A DNA stretch of 64,000 nucleotides from Aedes albopictus (Eukaryota; Arthropoda; Insecta; Diptera; Culicidae), in contig NC_085138.1 in NCBI RefSeq assembly GCF_035046485.1, positions 92,053,266-92,117,265 of the forward strand, written 5' to 3'. Position 1 is the first letter of the stretch. Each line of letters opens with the position of its first letter. A program made the position numbers and the translations under genes. Under the pieces are notes generated by a model that saw nothing but the letters and a program-made list of their open reading frames with translations, searched no databases and was not told where the DNA came from. Of this stretch, positions 45,460-56,618 are shown in pieces.

Positions 45460-45895
45460 GCTGAGGTTCTTTTTTGAGATACCTTCAGGAATTCTTTCCA
45501 GGATTTCTTCAGGCATTCCTTTCGAGAATCTTCCCAGGTTTATTCCTGAGATTCCTTCAGATATTGCTTCCGAGATGGCTGTATGGATTGCTCCGGAGTT
45601 CTCTTCAGGGATTTTTGCAGGCGTTGTTTTGGAAAATCCTGCATTGTTTTGGAAATTACTTCCAGATTCATTTTAGTATACTGTCAGAACACTTTTGTCG
45701 AAACATATTCAGAGAATCCTAATGGATTTTTTTCTATGAGCCGGGATCCTCGCTTGGGATTTATACAACAATTCCTCCCGTGATTTCTTCTGTGATTATT
45801 TCAGCTTTCAGTTGAGATTCCCTCAGAACTCTACCAGATATGACTCTCAGAATTCCTTCTGTATATCCTCCCGGGATTCATTCGGGGATTCCACA
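45460..45895. repeat. Degenerate 12-bp array (CTTCAGGAATTC orientation)
   Basis: TTCAGGAATTCTTTCCAGGA and similar motifs; the purine-rich strand is minus. Overlapping ORFs in three frames (45446-45783) are repeat readings. Confidence 0.75.
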
Positions 45896-46844
45896 TTATC
45901 TTTTCGATGTAACTTTGATAGTGCCCCTCCCCTCCCTGGTTGAAATTGTATATCAAAACATGATAAACCTAGGCGTGTTAGTGGAATACCTGTAAATACG
46001 ATGCACCGAAGACGACCTTATAGTTGAGGTCGAAATACGTATCTGTCAAAGGAGACAAATTAAATGGAACAGTATTAACACGATTTTGTTGTTTAATTAT
46101 AAAACAACTTCTGAAAAGTTTACGTATGGTGAGTACGTAAAGAGAGTTTGTGGGGTGCTGAAGGAAAATTTCTTTATTAGACATAATTATCTGTGTAAAA
46201 TCTAACTTCTAAAGTATTTTAACGTTTGCTTATGCCACACATAGTGAGCTCTCTGTATTTGATTTGTTTAAAAACGAGAAATGTTGAACACTGCAGTCGA
46301 AACTACATGAAATTATAAGAACCATGCATTGCATACTTTTAGGCGTTTATCGGGTTATATTTCTACCCCAATTTATAAGTCCTTTTTCTATTATTTTTGA
46401 GTGGTTATTATCTCTCACACTTGTTTAGAGCTGCATTTTATCTATACGGATCAGAATATAACGATAGCGTAGAAGTTGTGCTGAAGTAGAACTCGAGAAA
46501 ATTATCAGATATTGAGGACCTACAATGAAGAATTTTTTTGGAACTACACCATAGACTTCCATTTTTTTCATCAAATCATGCTTATTTTATTGGAACTTGA
46601 CCTTTGATAACAAATTTATTTGAAGATTTAAATTGTGAGACACCTTGGGCGTTAACGGGTTAAGAATAAAGAAAAATTATTAAAAAGCCATCACCTAGCA
46701 CTCGAACACTTCAAATGCTTGCATGTCCTCCTCAGCATAGTCCAGGCCGGTGCCTGTAGGGAACCACCGACCTTATCAGCGTTTTGTACATTATACATGA
46801 AGAGCGAATAATTAATATTTTTCAGGTTCTTGCGGAGCCCACAA
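45896..46844. other. No gene seen
   Basis: AT-rich spacer with no recognised motif. Confidence 0.4.
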
Positions 46845-47097
46845 TTGTTAATTTAGATGTTAATTGACCAATTTACCTTTTGATTGCTTGAAAAAAAAAA
46901 ATATTTCCATGCTTAATGGCTGACAGTCAAAAAAGCCCAAAATCGCATATTTTGCCCTATAAATTGAGGCATAGTTCAAAATTGTGACGTGCTGGAGCAA
47001 ATCTGAGCCCGGATTCGGATTCAGCGGCCTAAAATCTGTTAGAGACACAAAAGTTTGCTTTTGAGACAGACCAAAAGTTAATTTTTGTTACGCTGCA
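46845..47097. repeat. Single arm of the 34.7-36.0 kb fold-back family
   Basis: It corresponds closely to 35785-36030: TTAATTTAGATGTTAATTGA, CCATGCTTAATGGC, GAGCCCGGATTCGGATTCAG and GACAGACCAAAAGTTAATTT. It ends at CACAGTGG, which helps place the terminus of the family. No inverted partner is nearby. Confidence 0.8.
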
Positions 47098-47159
47098 CAG
47101 TGGAAAAAAAAAAAACAGTGCAAACCTACACTAAATTCTGTATCTCACGAACGCATCCG

Positions 47160-47840
47160 GCTTTTCTAATGAACAAAACGGTTTTAGGCGTAAAATTGTT
47201 TGGAGAATCGAATGGAAGTGTTAAAACAGACCGCACGGATCATTATCTTGCTCATTTTGCCCTAATTCCCCAATTTTTATTAACATTTATATGAAACTAG
47301 CTCTAAAACAATTATGAAACATGAATGCGGTTTGCCTTGAAGGACTTTTGTGAAGGATTAAGATGTAAAGAATCGATTTGAAGGGATTGCAGTGACCGCA
47401 TGAATGTATTTATGCTTATTTTACCGTAATTCCCCTCATATATAGAATTTTGTATGAAATTAGCTCCATAACTCGCAAGGAAATTATGAGTGGCATGCTA
47501 AGAAGGCTCTCTTTAGTGAATTATGATACAAGGAATTGGTGAGAAGTGATTGCAGTGACCGCGCGAATGTAATTATGCTCATTATACCCTAATTCCCCAC
47601 ATATATTGAGTTTTGTATGAAATTAGTTCCTTACTCGCAAGAAAATTATGAGTGGTGTGCTAAGAAGGCTTTCTTTAGTGGATTATGATACAGGGAATCG
47701 ACTAGAAATGGTTGCAGTGACCGCGTAAATGTTATCATGCTTAATTTACCCTAATTCTACACATATATTGAGTTTTGTATGAAATTAGCTCCATAACTCG
47801 CAAGGAAATTATGAGTGGTATGCTAAGAAGGCTCTCTATG
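47160..47840. repeat. Tandem repeat, ~163-bp monomer, about four units
   Basis: GCAGTGACCGC recurs at 47389, 47552 and 47714 (periods 163 and 162). Units share AATTCCCC(A/T)CATATAT, GTATGAAATTAG and AACTCGCAAG. The first unit is the most diverged. The array runs straight into the 151-bp satellite. Confidence 0.85.
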
Positions 47841-48806
47841 TCCGCTTCTGAAAGCTAGCTTGTGACATATCAAACTTCATGATTTTGCAAAACAAGAATA
47901 TTGGACCATGTTTGCAGAAATTTAGGTAACAGTGACCACTTCTCTGGATGTTCCGGAAACCTGGTACCCCCATTGAAGTGGTCACTTTCTGACCGATTCT
48001 GAAACCTAGCTTGCGACATATCAAACTTCATGATTTTGCAAAACATGGCCCAATACTCTTGATTTGCAAAATCATAAAGTTTGATATGTCGCAAGCTAGG
48101 TTTCAGAACTAATCAGAAAGTGGCCACATCCCTAGAGGCACCAGGTTTCCGGAACATCCGGAGAAGTGGTCAGTATATCCGAAATTTCTGGAAACATGGT
48201 CCAATAGTCGTTTTGCAAAATCATGGAGTTTGATATGTCGCAAACTAGATATCAGAACCGATCAGAAAGTGGCCACTTCCCTGGGGGCACCAGGTTTCCG
48301 GAACATCTGGAGAAGTGGCCAGTGTATCCGAAATTTCTGGAAACATGGTCCAATACTCTTGTTTTGCAAAATCATGAAGCTTGATATGTCGCAAGCTAGG
48401 TTTCAGAACCGGTCAGAAAGTGGCCACTTCCCTGGGGCTCCAGGTTTCCGGAACATCCGGAGAAGTGGCCAGTGTATCCGAAATCTCAAGAGACATGGCC
48501 CAATACTCTTGTTTTGCAAAATCTTAAAGTTTGATATGTCGCAAGCTAGGATTCAGAACCTAGCAGAAAGTGGCCATTTCCCTGGGGGCACTAGGTTTCC
48601 GGAACATCCGGAGAAGTGGCCAGTGTATCCGAAATCTCTAGAAACATGGTCCAATACTCTTGTTTTGCAAAATCATGAAGCTTGATATGTCGCAAGCTAG
48701 GTTTCAGAACCCGTAAGTAAGTGGCCACTTCCCTGGGGGTACCTGAGTCCGGAACATCCGGAGAAGTGGCCAGTGTATCCGAAATCTCTAGAAACATGGT
48801 CCAATA
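47841..48806. repeat. Satellite array, ~151-bp monomer, head-to-head junction
   Basis: GCAAGCTAGG or variants at 48091, 48240, 48391, 48541 and 48692 give periods of 149-151 bp. Units contain TTGATATGTCGCAAGCTAGG, CCGGAACATCCGGAGAAGTG and CCAATACTCTTGTTTTGC. Left of about 48050 the units are in the opposite orientation. The array resumes after a MITE at 49764. ORFs such as 48230-48685 arise because the period is near 150 nt. Confidence 0.9.
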
Positions 48807-49763
48807 TAGGGTGTCCCAGAAAGTATGGGCACAACTTTGCAGCTTTGCCATTTGGGAATGGATGCATAAACAAACTTTATTTTCACACATATCCTGCCTT
48901 AATATATCAACATCAAATGCCAATCATTAAAATTTGCATTTCACACTTCGTTTCAATGCGGTAAAACATTTCCTGAAAGACCTTTTAAAGCTTCTGCACA
49001 AATTGCTATATTTTTCAATAACATCGCTTAACAAATTGTTTTCTACGCATGAAATTAAGCTCGATAAAAATTTAAAAAAATATATCCGTGTATTTCTACA
49101 TGCGTATCTATTATACAACCCTTAGTTCGAATTATAAACATATACTTTTGAACCTGAAAAATAAATTGAAACATCAAAATCGATATTTTTGAAAACCCGT
49201 TTTTCTTATAGTTGTAAACAAGCTTCTGAGTACATATCACAACATGCAGAAAATTATATTTTAATTTCACTATAAGTTAAATAAATGCTCCAGCTTTATA
49301 AAGTGTAGATTGAATTGTTTTTATTCTCTTCAAAACATGTTTTAAAACTCGAATATCTGTGGACATGTCTTATCCAGAAATAGAAAAGGCGAATTTTTCA
49401 GTTTTCTCAAAATTATGATTGACCCGTACGCACAATTAAAACATATTTTTATAAAAAAATTCAACCAACCATCTGAGGAAACATGTTTTTGAATGTATCA
49501 TGTGAAAAAAATTCGAAAAAAATGTTTCGAATTTGGATATTTGGCAAAACCGTAAAAAAGTAGTTTGTGCAGAAGTTTTAAAAGATGTTTTTTTCATTTT
49601 AATCATTCTGCGTATAGGAACCCTTTTTAATGTATAAACTCTTCACAGGTTTCAATTAAAATACTCTAAATAATAATACAAAAATATAAAAAAAAATGTT
49701 TGTTAAGAAAATGATTGTGTTTTCGCTATACAAAGTTGTGCCCATACTTTCTGGGACACCCTA
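48807..49763. mobile_element. 957-bp mariner-type MITE inside the satellite, TA target duplication
   Basis: Terminal repeats of 33 bp are perfect (positions 48807-48839 and 49731-49763), starting TAGGGTGTCCCAGAAAGTAT. TA is duplicated (48805-48806 and 49764-49765), and the empty site CAATACTC is visible in neighbouring satellite units. No transposase ORF was found in the AT-rich interior. Confidence 0.85.
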
Positions 49764-49840
49764 TACTCTTGTTTTGCAAAATCATGAAGTTTGATGTGCC
49801 GTAAGCTAGTTTTCGAAGACAAATTATAGGTTGCACCTCT
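49764..49840. repeat. Satellite remainder after MITE
   Basis: ACTCTTGTTTTGCAAAATCATGAAGTTTGAT continues the interrupted unit of the 151-bp satellite, then decays. Confidence 0.8.
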
Positions 49841-50553
49841 ATCTGATAAGGAGGTTACCCCAGTACCCCCGGCCATAAATCGGAACAACGGAAAAAATCG
49901 GAACCATGATCCCGGTTACATAAACTTGAAGGATTTGGTGATCAACTGTCAAAATTTCATTAACTTTCGTTGAGAAACGGCTGAGAATCAGATTTTTGAA
50001 GTTCTGAGTTTCGGTGCAAAATGAGGCTCAGGCACATAGGTGTTAAGATTTTTTTTTTCTGAGAATTTCTAAAGGTGTCATCAAAAGCGTTCTAAGAGAC
50101 TCATTCAGACAATCTCGCAATATTTTGTTTTCAGAAATTCTTTTGAGATTATTGAGGGAATTTCTGGGAGAATTTCTAAAAAATAGTCCTGAAGAAATAA
50201 CTGAAGCTATTCTAACAGAACTACAGAAGAAATTCCTAGAAAAATCATTGCAAGGATTTCTGCAAGAATCTCTGATGGAATTTCCCACGGAATTCTCCGA
50301 GGTTCCATTGGAAGATTGGAGGTACCAATGGAACAAATCCCTTCACGAATTAACAATTGGACAAGTTTCTGAAAAACTCCATGAAACAACTTTTGGAGGA
50401 AATCCATGGCTGAAATTCTTGAAGAAATCCCTGAAATTCTGAAGAAGCCTGTGGAGATACTTTTGAAGGAATCTCTAAACGAATTTCAGAAGAATTCGAG
50501 AAATTTCAAGAATTTCTGAAAGAATCCCTGAAGGAATTTTTGAAAACTTCTGG

Positions 50554-50815
50554 AGCCTCGTAGCCGTGCGGTTAGGGTCACCAAGCTTATAATCGCACCA
50601 TGCTATGGGGTGAGGGTTCGATTCCCGCTTCGGGCGTTGAAACTTTTCGTGAGAATAGTTTCTTCCCCGTTTCCACTGGTGCATGCTCCGTTGTCTAATG
50701 TTAAGTTTAATAAAACAGTCTGTACAGCCGAAAGCTGAAGACGTTGTCCGTGTCTTTTTAAAACATCTTCAGTAAAATCCCTATGAAACCTCAGCATGTA
50801 CACTTGCATGAATAT
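50554..50815 (+). mobile_element. tRNA-derived SINE
   Basis: The head starts GCCTCGTAGCCGTGCGGTTA, with A box TAGCCGTGCGGTTAGGG (50561-50577) and B box GGTTCGATTCC (50615-50625). The head could derive from a tRNA with a long arm such as Leu or Ser. The body carries CTGTACAGCCGAAAGCTGAA. The right border is approximate, where array-like sequence resumes. Confidence 0.7.
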
Positions 50816-51158
50816 CTAGAGAAAAATCCCTGGGATTTTTTTTAAGGTATCGTTAAAAGATTTTCTAAAGAGATTCGTGGATAAACGGTTGTAAAAACTC
50901 TTTGGGAAATCCTTCGTAAAAAACAATATAAAGTAATCCTAAGGAAAATTCCTGCACAAATATGTACTATATCTTTGGAGAATTTTATGGAAGTATTTCT
51001 GAAGCAAGCTTTTGATATCGATTCTAAGAAAAAAGTCTTTTGAGATATTCCTGAATGAGATTCTGTGGAATTTCCCAGGAAATATTTATGAATAAATTCC
51101 TTACAGAATTCGTGGAGAAATTGTTGGAGTCATCCTTACAGAAAATGCCGGATAAATA

Positions 51159-51334
51159 GGGAAGTGGAACCATCTCGGCAGGGGTCCTATTTTGGGCACT
51201 TTTCTGCTATAACTCAGCCAATTCTGAACCAATTGACACAATTTTTGGAATGCGATGAGCTACGTATTGGAATTGACTGAGTTATAGCGAAGAGTGCCCA
51301 AAATACCGGCCGCTGCCCAAGTGGTTCGCTGCCC
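51159..51334. mobile_element. Short MITE related to 30886-31098
   Basis: Ends are GGGAAGTGGAACCA at the left and TGGTTCGCTGCCC at the right, with TA on both sides (51157-51158, 51335-51336). It shares TATTTTGGGCACT and CTATAACTCAG with the 30.9-kb element, but the TIRs are more diverged. Confidence 0.7.
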
Positions 51335-52419
51335 TATCTAGCAGAGTACATAGAGCAATATCTGGAGGAAATCTTGAAGAAAACTCTGAATGAACTTCTG
51401 AAGATAACCTTAGATGAAGTCTTGCCCGAACCACTGAATTTTATTATGCAATAATCTCTGGAGTGATTTGTGGAGAATTTTCTTTATCGAACACTAAAGA
51501 AACTCATTGACGCATACCTGTGAGAATTTTCAATTAAATCCTCAGAGCAGTTCCTAAACTTATGTTGGGTACACTTTTTAAAGAAATACGTGTACGAATT
51601 TCTGAAGAAATCTCTCGAAGGTTTCCAGATTGAAACCACTGGTAGAATTTATGGAAGAATTTTTGAAAGAATTTCTGAATGGTGCCTGTAGAAAATTCTG
51701 AAGGAATCACTGGTAGGGTCTCCATCTGTTCTGATTGAGCATAGTGCTGATTTTGGACTCATTTTGGTAAAAACTCCCTCACAAATTTAATGAAAAAATA
51801 CATATAAAATTCCGGGAAAGTTTCTTCTGAAAGAATCCCTTGAAGAATTTTTTAAGTAATCCCTGACGGAGTTTCTGAAGAAATTTGTGGAAAACTAGGA
51901 TTTCTGGAGAAACGTCTGCAGAAATTCTTTGTGAAATATCTAAAGCAATTCATTGAGAAATTTCTTAAAGAATCTCTGAAAAAAAAAAAACGAAGAAACC
52001 ACTGATGGAGTTTCTGTAAGAAACCTTCGCAGAATTTCAGATAATTTGACTTTTTGAAGCAATCGCTGAAAGTATTTCTAAGATAATCTGTAAATTATTT
52101 TATGGAAGAAGTCTCGTACTGAATTCTGAAAGAATTTATGAGCAAATAGCAGGATAATTTTTCGTCAAAAGCAGTCTGAGTAGGAAGCAAACACAGTTGT
52201 TGCTCCCACTCTGACGTTTCGGTTCTTTCACTGAACTGGTGGTGCATGTGTGTCGATTTTTACGCCCGACACTTCGTTTCGCAACTTTATAGCAGCTTAA
52301 TTGCACAAAGTTTGATTTTATTACTTCTGCCTTCGTTTTTATGGTGCACCTGACTGTCACGCTCTTGAGACTGATGAACAAATAACAAAGAAAAATAAAG
52401 ATAACACACGTTACACGTT

Positions 52420-53255
52420 GATATGCTTTGTCCTCACTGAATTGCTGCCCATCTCCTTTGCAATCAGGTAGATTGAGCTCATGTTGCCGCACTTGATGAT
52501 CAGGGACTTCTTTACACCGGAGAGCTCTCAGATGAACCCACGCGACCAGACAGCATCTTGAGTGACCGTCTGATGCGCCATGTGTTCCGCTCCGCCACAC
52601 TGCAGAAATACGTAACCGCCTCGTCTCCGGATCGTTCGCCCAGTCGGCATCGATGCATCCAGAAAATGCCGGATCCGCATCTCTCATGTAAGTCTGCTTG
52701 CACTGCTTCGTCCCTTTGAGGTTTCCAAGAACCCTTTTGGCCGCTGTCCAGTTTAGAAAGCCTGGATCGCTGCAGAACGAACTCACCACGCTTACCGCGG
52801 ACTGATATCTGGCCTCGTGCACTATGCGATGGACTGAAGATCTCCAATCAGCTCACGAAATGGAACTAACTTCATCCTTTCGCGTTCCCCCCCATTTCGT
52901 GGGTTCATTGTCTTCAGCAGTCGGTGGTTCGCGTGTAGCGCGGTTGATACTGGATTGCAGTCCACCTTATTTAAATTCGCAAGCAATTCCTCGATGTACC
53001 GCTCCTGGTCGATGGAAATAGCGTTATCGATTCTGGTGACACGCAGACCCAGAATCGGCATAGACTTGCAACTTCAGCTTCTGGTCCAGCTTGATGTTCC
53101 ATACTCTGCTGGCCTGCTTGAGGCTGTTAAGAGCCTTCTTCAGTCGGCATACATTCCCGGGTGCGGCTTGGTACCGAAATCCTTCCGACTGCACCATGTA
53201 TACCTCCTCACCGTCCTGCTCGGCGAGGTCCAGCTGCGCATTGCGAGGATCCATC
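52420..53255 (-). pseudogene. Ty1/copia pol remnant (RT and RNase H), decayed
   Basis: On the minus strand, 53254-53040 gives EEVYMVQSEGF and CRLKKALNSLKQASRVWNIK, the conserved copia RT segment. From about 53061 another frame gives MPILGLRVTRIDNAISIDQE, RYIEELLANLNKVDCNPVST and FRELIGDLQS, the end of the RT. From about 52822 a third frame gives AVSVVSSFCSDPGFLNWTAA, KRVLGNLKGTK and the RNase H motif DADWANDPETRR. The stretch with the catalytic YVDD, normally between the first two blocks, is absent. At least two frame changes make it non-functional. No integrase or LTR was recognised. Confidence 0.85.
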
Positions 53256-53590
53256 GATAGGAGGAGAAAATCGGGCGCCGGTTCAACACATGCCGACTAG
53301 AAGACTCTGCGATGAAAAGGTCCTTCGTCGAGAAGCTAGAGAACCGTGCTGCGAATATTCCAGAAGGTGGAAACGTAGAAGATCAATGGAACGCAATCAA
53401 GAACGCCTTCATCGCCATTGGTGAGAATAATTTGGGTGAGCTACGCAACCGGATAAAGCAGTGGATCAAAGATGATACCTGGAGAAAGATAGAGGCACGA
53501 AGGAACGTCGAAGCCGCGATAGAGCGAGCGAAAATTCGAGGAGCCAAAGCCATAGCCCGTCTGCACTATTTGGCTCTCGAGAATTTCATA
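53256..53590 (+). pseudogene. Fragment of an RTE-type LINE ORF2 (endonuclease-RT linker)
   Basis: In the plus strand the frame reads GRRFNTCRLEDSAMKRSFVE, then KLENRAANIPEGG, VEDQWNAIKNAF, DDTWRKIEARRNVEAAI and GAKAIARLHYLALE. This matches the general pattern of the region between endonuclease and RT in RTE-like LINEs. It stops after about 110 residues and abuts the copia remnant. It is a short relic with no catalytic motifs. Confidence 0.65.
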
Positions 53591-53599
53591 ACTTTCACT

Positions 53600-55285
53600 A
53601 CATTTGTCGGGCCTGAAATCCTTCATATTATTTTCCAGAATCGGATTCATTTATACTGACCAAATTTCATCCAGTTACGGTACTCAACGGAAATAGCAAT
53701 TGCATAACCTGACCTAGACTCTGGCGGCATTGCTTTGGCCAGTGGAAAACCCCCAAGTCAGCTGCACTTGTGTCGTCGGTCGACCAGCCGGATACTGTGT
53801 GGTGGTTGGGTTGCGAGTTTTAGGTGGGTATGTATTTGTGTTTAACTTTTTGCTTCAAGTACCTCTAGCTAGCTAGCTAGCCAGCACTAATGCGGCTGGT
53901 AGTTCAAATTTTTAAATTATTCAAATGAATGTACCTCCCACTCGAGAGGTCGGTCGGTTTCTGCCGTTCGTTCATGACGGGTACAGGCACCCATTCTCAG
54001 TGGAAGCTGTGATGAAGGATGGCATTCTGGGATTAGCAATTGACAGTGTTGCAAAGTGTGTTTTTTAATTTGGAGTTGAAACTGTAACATTTTCTGGGAT
54101 TGTATTCTGCATCATGAAAGTTTTTATTTTATATTCACTGAACCAAAACTATTTCAGAGGATATGCTTTGTTTTTTTAAAGGTCAGAATAATATGAAATG
54201 TATGTGTCATTTACACCCTATCAATTAGAATTATTTGCCATCACTGCTGAACACATTTAGCTAATGGCTAACAGAGCACAACAGGCTCTCATGCAATTGC
54301 ACCGAAACACAAGCTACCGTACTGTTTCATCACATTTGCATGCATACATTAGTGTATCGGTACCACCGTCGTTTCCATTGATGCCAAAGCATTACCAAAT
54401 GAAGTATCAAAGGGCATTAGATACTTTGCCGCATTCTATCAGGCTTTTATCGCTACAGTACGAGAAAAGCCAGTCGCCATAATACACTTCAACTGACTCT
54501 AGTCTGCCTTCTTTTCACGGCATTTCCTGAAATGCTATTCACAAACTTCAGCATTGATCGACTCTAATTGCAGAGTTCAACTATTAACTTTTGGTAGTTT
54601 ATGATTTGCAACCGCTGAACTCTGATTCAGAAGCCATTGGTTTACTGCTAACTAGGACTCGATTCTACTATTTCAAACCAATCGACTGGAATCACTTCTA
54701 TTCATCATTTCAAAACCTTCAATCAATACAAAGCTTTTTAGCAAAAGATTCTTTAAAACTCCCACTGACTGCCATGCCAGTGGGAATGGTTATTTCAACT
54801 TCCCATAACTCGACTATTTTTCATCCGACCTGCAACATATTTGAACCAATTGATTTTCACAGCCTTCTAGATGAAGGCATGTGCGAAACAACTATTGGAC
54901 CAAATTTGTGTTTTCAGTACCCAAACTCTCAAAGCAAGTTCTAAAAAAAACGCATTTTTCCTGAAGTTATTTAAAAATATATATATATCGTAGAAATATC
55001 TCGGGATACCCAATCTTAAGACTATGAAATATTCAAACCTTGAGGACAATCACGTGTGCATAAGATTTCTTTGAAAAATTCTTTGACGAAGAAATGAAAA
55101 TTTCTACAGTAGTTTAATTGGAACTCGTTCAGCATTTTATTAAGGAATTTCTAGCTTTGCAAATTTCTGTGTGAAGAAATAACTAGTAAACTGAAATTAA
55201 CAATTAAAAATACTATAAAAAGTTTAAATTTTCGGCTTAAATTTCTATGGTATTTTTTAGTAATTCTATTCTATATTCGAGTGGT
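53600..55285. other. Apparently single-copy non-coding DNA
   Basis: Contains a (CTAG)n run at 53865-53882 and GGTCGGTCGG motifs. Short ORFs (54264-54482, 54591-54944) have no family features, and I do not call them as genes. Confidence 0.4.
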
Positions 55286-55288
55286 AGC

Positions 55289-55690
55289 ATAAGGCAGAAT
55301 CTCAAAAGGCTGAATACGAAAGGTTGAAATCAAGAAACTATAACAAAAGGCTGAAAATCGGTATTCGGTATCGGTATAGGTAATCGACCATCAAGCAAAC
55401 ATTCAAATAGACCGTAAAATCAGTGTATCATGGAAATAATGAGAGTGTTACGTCTGTTTGTCTGAGTTGTTAGTATTGGGCTGGTCCATAGGGCCATAAA
55501 CCACGTATAATTTTTGAGGGAAGGGAGTCTGAGATAGCCAAAGTTTTGCCTACGTGATTTATGAACAGTCTCTTAACATTATTCCTTTAGGCTGACACCG
55601 TTTAAAACTAGCCGAATCACCATTTCAGCCTTATTGATGCACACAGCCTTTTGTTATTTCAGCCTTTTTAATTTCAGCCTTTTGTACGTA
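55289..55690. mobile_element. MITE-like block with AAAAGGCTGAAA repeats
   Basis: AAAGGCTGAA motifs at the left (55305, 55350) and TTTCAGCCTTTT motifs at the right (55630-55680) are inverted, with several copies on each side. The borders are not resolved. Confidence 0.5.
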
Positions 55691-55766
55691 AGAATTTCTT
55701 TGAAAATTTTATTGAGATTGCTTCTGCAATTCCGTTGAATACTATGGTATTCATATGTATTCCACC

Positions 55767-55960
55767 CAGTGGCGTAGCCAGAAATTGTCTCTGGGAGGGG
55801 TTTTCAACGGTCAATGATACCTTTATTGATTTAACACTTCCAATTCGTAAACAGCAATGAACAATTGTATGTCCAGCTTGATTTTTTTTTCTTTTCGTCA
55901 CAAAGCGCTTTATACTTAAATTTTGTTCCACAAATTATAGCTCTGGGGGGTTTAACCCTA
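55767..55960. repeat. hAT-type fragment (CAGTGGCGTAGCCAG)
   Basis: Starts CAGTGGCGTAGCCAGAAAT and is related over about 200 bp to 32074-32290. Only one end is seen. Confidence 0.55.
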
Positions 55961-56139
55961 AGCCAGGCAGCTTCTACGGTAATGTCACTGCAAATACTAT
56001 CAGCCATCTATTTGAAAACTGCCAAGGAATTACGTAAGGAAATCTTTCACAATATTCTGTGAGAATTTTTTCGATCGTTCATTCGCATATTTCTCATACA
56101 TTTAATTTTGAAGTTTATGAAATTTCAATCTGAATTATT

Positions 56140-56595
56140 GAAGGAATAATTCAACATATTTATTTTAGAAAGAATTCACCAAGGAATTCACTAAGGAATT
56201 GAGATTTCCAAAATGATAGGAATTTGAAAAGGAGTTGCCGAATCAATTTCCAAAAGAAATCACATGTGAACAGCACAGAGAAAATCCAAAAAAATCCAAA
56301 AAACTGGCTGAAAAATCCCCAAAGAAATTTCAAAGGGAGTTTCCACAGAAATCGCCAAAAAAATTTTTCAAAGAGATTGCCGATGGAATACTTATGAGAC
56401 TCCGAAAGAACTCCTGAATGAAAATCAGAGAATGATTCCAATGGATTATTCGAAGAAATTTCTATAGAAATATTCGAGAGAATTCAGAAAGAAATTTCTA
56501 AAAGACTTCCCAAAAAAGGAATTTAAGAATAAAAAATCTCAAAAGACTTCCTCGAGAAATTGAAAACTTATTTTCGAACTGTTCTTTATATCTTG
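56140..56595. repeat. Degenerate 12-bp array, left part
   Basis: GAATTCACCAAGGAATTC and AAATTTCAAAGGGAG-type units, split from the part at 57227 by a SINE. Confidence 0.6.
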
Positions 56596-56618
56596 TACCG
56601 ACATTTTGAACCCTATAA

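Larger units (their letters stand above)
50060..52150. repeat. Degenerate 12-bp array
   Basis: GAATTTCTGAAGGAATCC-type units over about 2 kb, interrupted by a SINE (50554-50815) and a MITE (51159-51334). ORFs at 50043-50442 are repeat readings on both strands. Confidence 0.75.

Noticed and set aside
48230..48685. 151-codon ORF in the 48-kb satellite
   Set aside because: The monomer length near 150 nt keeps a frame open by chance; neighbouring units contain frame changes.
54264..54944. ORFs of 72 and 117 codons in single-copy DNA
   Set aside because: No domain, no splice or promoter support, and length within chance for AT-rich DNA of this size.
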